Source: Augochlora pura (taxonomy: Eukaryota > Arthropoda > Insecta > Hymenoptera > Halictidae). Taken from it: a stretch of DNA of 64,000 nt. Position 1 is the first letter of the stretch. Each line of letters opens with the position of its first letter. The notes below the pieces were generated by a model. The model saw only the letters and a list, made by a program, of their open reading frames with translations. It did no database searches and had not been told where the DNA came from. The position numbers and the translations under genes are program-made. The stretch spans positions 22,009,640 to 22,073,639 of the forward strand of contig NC_135781.1 in NCBI RefSeq assembly GCF_028453695.1, in the 5' to 3' direction. Below are positions 37,801 through 49,800 of the stretch, piece by piece.

Positions 37801-40800
37801 ATTTGATTATGCAATAGTCAGTTTCGATTTCACGGTCATATTACTTTGTTTTCAGTTCCGGTAGGAAGAGGCTCAGTACCAATGCATTAGCAAGGTAAGA
37901 ATGAATCATCACTTGTTTGACTTCATAAATAGTAACAGTACTTGTATCGTGTGAGATGTTGCGTAAGTCGGTTCGTTCTTTAAAAAAAAGAAAACATTTG
38001 TTATTCCGGCTTGTAAACCTACTCATAATTGCTAATTAGCAATTTCTGCGGGAGTTGTGTTTACGGTGTTCAAAATACACTTAAAAATTAGGTAACCTAT
38101 CTATTGCAAGTCAAATTACAGAATTACTTGCTTCTACGACGTTCATACAAAAAAACTTGATGTATTTTCTTCTTTATATGATTAGCTTTCTTATACAGTT
38201 TTTAAAATGATAAATACTATGAATTTACACTTGAATCAATTAATACTTGAATTATTGTTGGTTTAAATAATTAACGATTTACCTGACAGTGTTTCTTGGC
38301 TGTCACAATGCAAAGGCTAAATTCCACTGCAGACAAAAGTATTGATATTATTACTGTAAATATGTAATATTTTAATATTGGGTCATATTCAATACTCCAT
38401 AGTATTTAATATCTTACTATTGAGTAATATCCTACATTTTAATTTTCAATAATGTTCAATATTTTAGCATTCACAAATGTTCAATAATTTAATATTTATA
38501 GTAAATATTATCCATCATTTTAGTCACCACTCTGTTTTCTTAATTTGTGTCACTTTTCTGGTAACTTTGAAATCTCATGTTCGTAGAAGTCCAGCTTTTT
38601 AATGGCAGAAATTGAATAAATTTTACTCGACGAAATTACGTTTCGAACAATCCAATATTTAGTAAAAACACAGTGTTCTTCGAGACGGTGAATTTTCTAA
38701 AAATTCTGTGGCGACACACAGACCAGCATATTGACGTCACGGGATAACAATAGCTTCGATGTAACTCACCGACGAAGAATTTGTAATTCGCAGAAAGGGA
38801 TCTCTCTCGGGGTGTCCTTATTCGACCGGTAATTTTCAAGTCGATCCTTTCGCGAAACACGAAGCAACCGCAGACTTTCTAAAGCGTGGGTATCGGCTGC
38901 CTGCACACGCACTTCCACATCCCATTTCCTTTTATGCTTTTAAAAGTATCCGAGGATATGTAGACTGATTGAGAAACATAAACTCGATAAATATATCCGT
39001 TAGCAGTATCGACTACCGTCGAGAAATTTTTATAAAACAATTTCTTTAACACAAACAAATGCTACAATGCTATATGAAAATTGAAATCTTAATCATCTAT
39101 AATGATGATCGTTAATAAAACAGATTTTTCCGTTTTTTATGAAGATTACAGATTTTATGCATTTATAACAAAAAATTAGTATAGACAATTTTGATTTTGC
39201 ATTGTGATACTTTATCTATTTATGATAATAATGAGTAAATCAAATGTCGACCGGTAAAATCGTTTAAATAATTTAAGAGTAACGTTGTCTAATGTTGTAG
39301 CATCTTTGCGTTTTCTTGATCCAGTTACAACTTATTTTTGTATTGTTAATGCAGCCAACTATATCGAAGTGGGAGTTTCAACAGCTCAGGCAGAGGGTCT
39401 AACTGTGATCCTGCGGACGATATGTACAGCGATGTCTCCCTGGAAGAAGATGTCATTGATCTCAGTCATAGAGTAAGTAATTTTCTTTTGTGTACTGCTA
39501 TTACAATATCCTGCTTTTCACAACAAACATAAATGACATAGTTCCTCAATGTGGGTGTTAGTACCGTTAGATACTCAGGCGACCCAGAAAATTTTTAAAC
39601 TTCAGTTTTTAGTTATTTCTATCGTTCATAGAAAATAATTATTGTTATAAACCATACTTTTAAGAAGGGCGTTGAACTCTAAACGTTTTCCAAAAGAAAT
39701 TACGAATCAAAAAAGATTGGGAAACATGAAATCCCGAGTTTCTGTAGTTCTCGTAGCAGAGACAGCTAGATTATGGATCTTTTAGCAAAATAAATTGTCT
39801 GCAGCAATTGCATAAAACAAGCGTTAACTAAACTAATTTCTTTACTATCATGTGTTTCTCTTGTCAACATTTGCAAAAAATGCATAAAGACTCGCAATAC
39901 TGAAATGACTGTTAACGACATCTACAGCACAGATATTTATGCATTGAAAACTCACAAGAATCTCTTAACACATCCCAGGAACAATTGTTCCATAGTTTTT
40001 CGACTCTGCGATGCATAGCTAAGCATTCTTTAATAACAGTAGTAAATTTACGTGTGCACTAACAAGTTATCGCAGATCACGTGATCTAATAATTTCTTTT
40101 GGGATTATTATTTCGAAGAGGATCCCGAAGCTCCCGCCTTACGTAACGCAATCATTGACAAAACTATTGATAGGTTTCCGGTATATACATATACATATAT
40201 ACCGGTATAAAGTGTTCAAACATTACAATTGTGTTCATTGCAATGCTTCTCTGTTAGGATGGTCTTTTACTAATTCGCTACAAGCATAATTATGTAACGA
40301 CAAAAATATCTACCGTTGTCCTCTCGCTACGTGATACAACTCTCTAATAGCGGGACCTGGGGTTTTGAATTTTGAAAGTATACTTCGAAGTGTTCCTGTA
40401 TTCTTTTCACGCGACACGTTCCAGCTTGGTTATTTATGGTCACGGAAATACGGAATTCTAATTAACAATAGGAAGTCTGGGAGTTTCTTCCTGTTTCTTT
40501 GGGCTGACTGGCCTATCGTAAATTCTCGAATACCCAGGACATTAGAATTACAAAGTGGCATCCCCTGTCCCAGAAAATTATACGACCGTAGAGATACAAT
40601 GGAGTTGTAAAAACAGTTGGGGGTGAAACCTGTACCCGAATGCGCTTTTTACACAACCTGAACCTTGCACAGGGCGTTTCACTTGTGGCAGGCTACCCTA
40701 ATCAGCCGAACAATAGTGCCTGCCAAAGATGCAGTAATAAAAACACTTTCGAATTTGAGGCGAATCGGATTTTTTCTGTTTTTGTTTATTAAAGAAAGTT

Positions 40801-43800
40801 TGTTTTTATTTATCTTCGATAAAGTTTACATTAAATGTCTATTTCTTATCGATTTATAATAAAAATTTCTAAAGTTTAAATATTTTCTTTTTACCATCAA
40901 ATAAAAAGTGGTCCAATTTGTTCCGGTTCACCTGAAATGGTTTTATTTCTAAATGGTTTCAAGATCAGCTGTGCTTTTTTCCTTTGGAGATGGAATCATA
41001 CATTTTCAAATGAACTAGCTAATACGGGTTATAATTCTCGACAAATGCTAAGCCGTTTATGGTAAACCATACATTCTGCAGATAGTTGAGGGTAACTGCG
41101 GAACATCACGCGATATTCAAATTAAAATATCTCCTGAATTAATGGCTATTAGCCTTACGTGATTCGGCGTTTTTTTTTGCAAAGATTGCAAACTGCGTCG
41201 ACCAAAGCATTTAAAAATGAACGATTCGATTTAGGAAATTAAATCATTCAACTTTCACTGGCAACAGTAAAAGTAATATTGAATACAAGTAGTTTAACGA
41301 ATTATTTGAACTAATATCATGCATTAATTGTTTCTAGAATTATTATTCGAAAGAAAATTATCGATTTTTCTTTATATAAAGTTAAGTCATTGAAATTCCT
41401 AATAATAAGCTTTCGACAAATAAACCAGTTAAATTACCAAAATGAAGAGACTGATTTGCACAAAATCATATCTTTAAGTATGTTGTTATTATGTTAAATA
41501 GTTTTTAGTATTTTTGTTTGTAGCTCATGTATATACTATGAATATTGAGCAAATATAACTAGTTTCGAAAGAAAGAAAAGTACAATTCTCCTCGATTGAG
41601 ACACTCGGTACACTGGACTGGTTTTCGGAAAAGGGAGCGCCCTGAACACTCGTCGAGCGAAGGTGTCCCTGTTAACCTTACATTCGGAACAGTTGTGCAT
41701 CAAAATTATCGTTCCGTTGATGCGGAAAGATGGCTTTTGTTGAATCGAGGAATCTTGACAAAGGAAAACGTGATTCCTAGATGTGTGCTTCGAACTCGCC
41801 TTGTCGATCTCCACCGCGCACGGGCCCCTCTGCCGAAGATCCCTACGGGGAGAACGCCAGGTTCCATCAGCAGCATCCTGTTCATCCTCCTCCGTACATA
41901 TACTACCCGCCACCGGTAGCTTATCCCCCAGTGAACCCTTACGGTCCTTACGGTCACTATCATTCGGGAGGGTACTATTCGCATCCTTATTGCAACGAAC
42001 CACTAGCAGAGGAGCCAAAAAGCTCGGGCACGCCCGTGCTCGGTGTTATACTCCTGGTTCTCCTGTTATTGGGCGTTGTTAGCGTACTCCTCTATCGGAT
42101 TCTACCACGCGAATATCGGCGGAGAACCAATGCGAGGATTCCCATTCTGACGCCATCATCGCCCCAAGTAAATTTTAAAGTTCTTACTTGTACTGTAGGG
42201 GGAATTCACCTAACTCTGGACACGAAGATTTTATCTATCCTCAGAAAATGGACTTTACCGAATAACTGTACGGTGGACGATGATTCTAATCTTGTTTATT
42301 AAGTTATCTTGATCAGATTCTTGAAAGCATCTTTTCTAGGTGCCTTGATCTTCTCACTGCAATTAACTGAACAGTTATAATTAGACTGCGGGTCTTTATG
42401 CGCATCTTCTTGCAAGTTTCAGGAGATACACAGACATTTATGTCTTTCCTTATTAATTTTAATGAGTTGAACATGATACAGCAGTATCTTTAAAATCCGT
42501 AAGTGTTGCACCGGTTGCAATCTGATTTAATCAATTCTGTCATAGATGCATTAAATTGCAGCCTAGTTAAAACAAATGGAAACACGACGAAACGATTTAG
42601 CTTGTAAAATAAAAGAGGAGAAATCAATTCTGCTAAAGTATCTAATCAAATCAATGTTTCGATTGGGGATTTTTATACAAAATAAAAATTATTCGTACGT
42701 CAAATACAAGATATAAAAGTTCAGGAGAAATTTACTTGTGTTTTAATAAATTAAATTTCTACCCGTGATCATTTTAATAGTTCTCTTAGAATTTTAAATT
42801 CTGTATTTTTAAATCTTTGCCACTTTTGTCATGTTTGCCAAGAATTGATAAAAATCTACAAACTTTGAACAGGTGTTAAGAAAATAAAACAAGAAAAATG
42901 TGATAAGCATAAGCACTAGAAGTTATTGAAAATTGATTATAAGCTTGTCTACCGAACGTAGCAGCAAGAGAACTTGCACGTGTAATTTGTTAATATAATC
43001 AGATTCAGTTTTTATTTATTAAAATTTTAATCAAATTTATGGCAGCATGTTTCTTCGATTATATTGTTTCTTTAAAACGACATCTAAGATTGCCAATGTT
43101 ATTTAGTGGAAAGACAGATCTAGAAACCACGTATAATTTTATATATTCAAGAGGCAAAGATTCTTGTGTCCCGTACTAGGAGAGGTCCCTCTAATTGTTG
43201 TTCATTATTCACCGTGCCCCCCCCCCCCCCTCCCACCCGGTAAGATAACCACAATGATAGTCGTCGGCGCTAGTCATTGTTCTCAGAATGACGCGACCAC
43301 GTAGCTTCTGAACACGATGAAAACAATGCATGATGTTGACACATTCGTCTCTTTATCGTCTGATCGAGGTGGTAAAGAATCTCACGTTTTGATCGGCATT
43401 GTCGATTCTTTTGTTACTTTTATTAACGTCACCTCTCATGGACGGATTAGTTAAAAAACTGATTTTTTTGTTTGTGTAAATCGGTGATGGTATTAGGTTC
43501 ACGAGATAATTACTATTCGATTCGGTTTTCTTTGTTATCTATAGTTCAGTGCCATCCTTTTTTTTCAATTCGACATCAGTTTGTATCGATATACAAGTAA
43601 TGGATAAATGTAAAGGTAATTACGCGATAAATGAAAGCAATGGCTCAGTAATTGGTTACTCTGCGGTAATTGGCTCCACTATCCTATGTACATTGTATAT
43701 CGTAAGTAGTATTTCTGTATGAATCAAATATTTCTAGCATCAAATGCTCGGAAATAGGTTTGCAAAATTAACTTGTATAAAATGATTATAAAGCAAGTGT

Positions 43801-46800
43801 ACTTACAGAAACTATTGTTATTGAAATAGACTCGAATTCATAAGTGTGTACATATTGAAACTAATCCTATCTCTAGTACTAACTAAACATTAGTAACTGG
43901 GTTCGTGACACGGTAGCAGAAATTAGCTCTTTGACTGCTACACTAATAACTTCAAAAATTTCATATTGAAGTATTCGGTTTCGCCAAATTAAAATTAAAA
44001 AGCTTATTTATATTATATCAATTACTTTTTCAGCCTTTTTATGTTTTGCAAATTTTAATCAAATTAGAAAGATATAATACATAAAATACAGTATTGGAAA
44101 AATTTCGAGAGATTTAGGGAGAAATTAAAATTGACTTAAAGCAATATTAATTGGTCATTATAAATTATTTCTTAAAATTCATACAGATCTTAGAACATAC
44201 ATACTTATAGTCATGGTTTCAAATTATTTCTGTGAGGTAAACATAAACCATCTATGTGACGTCACATGCGGTCAAGATATGTATTACCATGCTCTACAGT
44301 TTGTGCTAGTTTGTAATATGGTATTGAGTATATTAGTATGACATACTACATGCAATTTCAAATAAAAAATGTATGTGTCGATATTTTAATATGTAAAACA
44401 ACTTCGATGATCGATTTTAATGTTATTAATTTTTACAAGATATATATAAATAGATACATACGTATATGTTTCTTAAAATATCCAAAATAAATATTCTTTA
44501 TGCGTATATATTTTGCAAATTATGTTTTATCTTTTGCAATATTAAATAGCACTCGTTATAGCATATTTCAGAGATTATAATTTTGCGAAAATCATTCAAA
44601 TCCGATGTTTGAAATTATATATTTACACCTATTGGTTAGACATAGTCGGTCTACTCCGATAGCCGTTTCGAAATTGTCTTTTCTAATGTGTGACGTCACA
44701 TGTAACCCATTATCATTCTTCACATGATTCTTGGGTTTCCTCTACATAGACCATATCTAGTAGTATATATGGTGTAAAACAAAAATTGTATCTATCTGAG
44801 ACTCTAAGATACACACAATTGTTAATTCGCATAAAGATGTGCAATCTACTGATTAGAGAAAGTCTGCATCTCCCGTATCGAAATCGTCGTTTCCCAAAGG
44901 TCCGTGTCGCAAACCCGGTCCGTGAGACGCGTCTCTCGAAACTCCCACGCGAATTGAATCTGCTATCGACGACAAGTAAAGTGCACGACCGTTTTTCACA
45001 TCCAGGGCGATAATCGGTAAACAGTAACGATACACTGCGTGGCCCGCCGCTAACAGAAAGGTCGTCTTTTTGAACCTGTAGACCAGGAAGACGAATAGGG
45101 ACGCGAAACAGAATTACCCGGCGGAGTTTATTGCTTTTTCGAGCGATAGTGAATACGTTTCGTGCCAGGGCTGCGAGGATGATTACGACTCAAGTTGTGA
45201 GTCTCAAATGTGCGAGAACCCGAACCAAAGTATCACTGAGATTTCGGCAAGGAAAAGAAGAATCAGCACCGGAACGATAAACTCGGACTTCACGCATTCA
45301 ATCGGAACGTAAATCGGCACTAGAAGCTATCACGGATTGAGGAACGATCGTCACTCGCGTTTGTGACGATATCGCCAGCCTCGCGATGCTTGATCCATGG
45401 AGACCAGAAATTCGAAACGTTGCGAAAGTAAAAGGGAACACGCTAATTAACGCGGCTCCTGAATTAAATCGTTGTGCAATTACCAGCTGCTGATTGGATT
45501 ACGCAGAAGTAAGCTCATTCGTTAATCGCGTACAGGATGTTTCATGGAACGAGGCAGTAAGAATCGGCTCAACATGAGAACTACCTACAATTAATTAGTT
45601 TGATTAATTCGTACGCGTGATCTTCGAGATCTCGGCAGTTCTTGTAGCATCGCATTTTCTACGGTTTTATTGATAACATTCGTTCGCATCTGATGCTAAT
45701 CAGTGTAAATCCTCGGATCATGGAAACGGAGATATTTAATACTTTATTTACCCGAAACCTATTAGAATTCTTTGCAATGATTGAAATATGTCTAAAAGAA
45801 GCTCGATAATTTTGTTTTGAATAATATGTTTGGAAGAATTTATTACATTATATTAATCTAAATAATTTGATGGCTTATGTTGTAGTCCTTGAACAATTTT
45901 TAAAAAAATTCTTAGATGTTGATTTTTATTTATAAAACAGCTATGAAAAAACCGTTAGTAAATAAGACGAATAAAAAATAAGAAGAATACACTAATTAAC
46001 AGATAATATATAAATAAAATATTCCTATATTAACAGTACATAAAATTAGATTTACACAAATTATGATTATTGGTAGCATTGTCGAAATGAGATATAAATA
46101 AGTTGTTAGAATTATTAATAGTTATGCACAAATGCGTAATTTTGTAGCTGTTTGGTAAGTGAGAAATTCCAGACTGTCACGTATCGAGCGACTAATCACA
46201 TGGTATGAAACATCCTGTACATTTTCATGTTAAATAATATTCCACTAGTAAAATGTTTATTACAGATTTGGCAATGACAAACGAGAAGAAAATTCGGAAA
46301 TCGAGATTAGAACTATCAAAATTAGTATGTTAAACGTGTTATAAACACATACTTGAGTTTATGGAGGTTATATCTATTAGCAAATAAAAAGTTTTCTACT
46401 AATGTTATCGTAAACATATTTGTATATTGTGATATTTATAATAATGTTCTAGCTTAAACGTGACATCGTGTAACGTAATAAATTAATCTGTTTTACATAA
46501 CGTGAGATCTTTTTTTAAACATTATTTACACTAAATTTTTCATTTACAGCTGCTGAATTTATAGTTTCTATGAGAATTTGTTGAAATTTTATAAAGTTTA
46601 AGTAACAATCTCGTCATTGTTATAAAACAGTATATACATTAATCACGTTTAGTGCTAAAAAGAGTTCTCTTAAATCTAATAGTTGGAATTCGTTCGTTAT
46701 GATTAACACGCGAATGTATGCGCATAATTCTAATAGAAGCAGGTTCAGAGTATCCATATCGTAGAAAAAGAAACATGAGAAAATCGGCATAGTGTAAAAT

Positions 46801-49800
46801 AAAGAAAAATGTCAAAGAACAAAATTATTCGTACATATACAAATAAAATTATTAGTGAAATTTTCGGTTCTAGTTTATCCTTTTAAATGCAGGTCGAATA
46901 AAAATTTGAGGAAACAGGTGATAAAATATGACCTGCGTGAAACCAACGTCAGGAAGTTTCCTTGAATGGGGCGGCTGGCCTTTCTTAAGTTTTTTGATTA
47001 TTCTCGTTGCGATCGCATATCTTGGATACGATTGCTACAAAAAATGGCTACCTTTCAACTCATAAGGGAAATAAATTAAGACACGAGAATAATATCAAGC
47101 ATTTTCATCTTGCACGGTATTTCTGCACATTTTATTTTATTAAATATACCTATGTTTAATAATTAGAAAAAGAAGAAAAATTAGTTATGTATTTCTTTCA
47201 ATGTTTTTATTGCTTTACATTTTATTCTTGATTGTGATACACTATTAATTAATACATATATTTTGAAACAAGTCCCACATTAGTAAGGTTAGATGCGATA
47301 GTAATAATTTTATATTAATAATTACTTACTCCTCAGTCTTGCAAGTTAGGAATATTAGCAATATCATAACATTAACAGTAGAAGCAATAATAAATAGCTT
47401 TCTAGTTGAACAAAAATTCGGATAACAGAGAAACTCTATTATTTAGAAAGAAAGTATTTGTCGCTTTGGTAAAAATTGCTAAAAGAATAATGAAAATATT
47501 AAATTTCTATTTTAAAACGAGATGTTGCATTGTTCAGTATTGATTTTTAATTACTAAAGCCACACACAAATTTTGTACAACAAAAGTTTTTAAAGGAATA
47601 TGTTTTATAGATACAAAAATTGTGGTGTCAATAAGAACATAATCTGAAATATGGTGCTACAGTCATATTTAATAACATAGCACAGACACTGCAAGTTGAT
47701 ATCGGGGCGTGTATTAATGTCTGGCATGTACAGAAATTATCGCTTACATCGTTGATTAAAACGGAATAATTGCCTGATTACCGCCGTAAAATTTAAATAC
47801 AGTACATAACGTATGCATTACGTCGCTTTGCCATGATATAATAGCCGATGTCACATCGCAGTAATTGTGTCATCCGGACACTTCTGTTTAGAATACATTT
47901 ACAAATTCCCATCAATTATAGATTTAGTTGTTTCCTGAACATTAGACAAATAAAAACCACCTTTCATGAACGAGGATATAAACAAATATTTCTATTTTAA
48001 AACAATTTTAAGATACATTCTAAATTGACTACAGTAATTTTTTCTATTTTATATGCTATGTAGATTTTGAATAACTCGAATGTAAATAAGTGCCACGTAT
48101 TCAACTGTTGCCCAATATGACAAATATATAGTTGGTGTAAAAAATAATGCGATCTAAATTTTTTAGAGGAATTGAATTACAACTTAAGACTCTTAATATT
48201 TAAAAAAAAATACAACGATATATAAATTGGTAAAAAATATTACAATTTTATTTTAAAAATTAATAACTAACTTCTGTTTGGAAAAGTTTTGTATGAATCG
48301 GGCATGCGCGAAAAATCTATATTGATTGTTTAAAGGATATAAATATTAAGAACATAGGTTAGAAAAATAATATGTAGTGTATACATATACCATATAACGC
48401 CCGCATCTGAAGTAGAACGCGTATTACAGTTTAGTCTCGTGTTCCAAAACGTGATTTTCGTTGAAAGTTTTAAAAATGATCTGTTTGTTTTTCCATTTCA
48501 AGCTTTGGGCAGTTAAAATTTACGTGAATGCAAGGTATAATATATCTTTGATTATTGAGAACTCCTAATCTATGTATCTTCAAATTGAGAACTTAAAAGA
48601 TTGTTTACCACTTTTAAAAATTTGTTTTGTTTATTTTGAAGATGACATGTTATCCAGTAAATCTTAAAGATAAAAACAACATACTAATATTCTAAAAATA
48701 TTCAAAGAGCCTACAGAGAACATTGACATATACATCAAAAGCGAGGATGGTTTTATATGCCATCATAAACTATCATTATAGGCCATCGTAGCAAATATTT
48801 CAGCTCTTTTTCTTTTGTCCATGGCTGTTATGGTTGCCGTAAAAAAGAAATGGGTGGCAAAGATATAGGGAATCTTAATTAGTTAATTGGCTGTGGCAAG
48901 CAGACAAAGGCCAGGAAGCTTTCCGAGCTTTCTAACTGGATTTGCGAAGCACGCGTAGGGGTGGCCGGTTACAGACTTTGTTCGATATAAGAGGCGGCGC
49001 GATATATGTGAATTCGCCACGGAGTTAGTCGATACGTAGTATACGGAGTGCACAAATAGCCTCGCGGCTACTCCCAGTTTACAGCGGGCGATCGAGACGA
49101 ACGATTATGTTCGAAGTACGCCCGAAGAAACGGAAGTGTACCGACTGTTGTGACTCTCTTTCTCCCTCCATTCATTCAGTTTCGATTATCTGGTCGTTCG
49201 AACGTCAAGCACCGTGGTTCCACCGGGGAATGCACGAATTTTCGAGGTTAGGTTAGTGCGACAGTGTGTGTTGTGCAGGCACAGGGATATGGATAAGCGA
49301 GGACCGACGACCGCGGCGTGCTTGCACGTCGTTCTAACGGAATAATACCCGGTGTTTGAGCTGCGTCTAGCCGAGGATGATGACGGTTCTACCCGACACG
49401 GGCGTGACGTGACAGATAGCGAATATAGAAAATGGATTTGAACGTTTACGATGAGCGAACGGACACAGCTCCGGTCAAACGGTCCGATCATAATCTCGAT
49501 AACGATCACGATCATGATCCTGATCCTGATCATGATCCTGATCACGATCCTGATCAAGATCCCGATCACGATCCTGATCAAGATCCCGATCACGACGGTC
49601 GAATAACGTCCGGGGAGGGGCAATCTCCTGGACCTGGTGCCGGCCTCGAGTATGACTTGTGGGAAGGACAGTTTCAATTTATCGGACAGATGCCTTCTTC
49701 TCGTGTTAGTCGTCTACCTCGTCGCCGTGGTCCTCGACTTACCGAGCAAGTAAGCCAGGTCGTAAAGTCTTTTATCTAAAAACGGTGACAATTTACTTTA

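Noticed and set aside
49186..49677. Long minus-strand frame of 163 codons
   Set aside because: It is the complement of the GATCNN repeat in the nuf alternative exon, giving an artificial Ile/Arg repeat.
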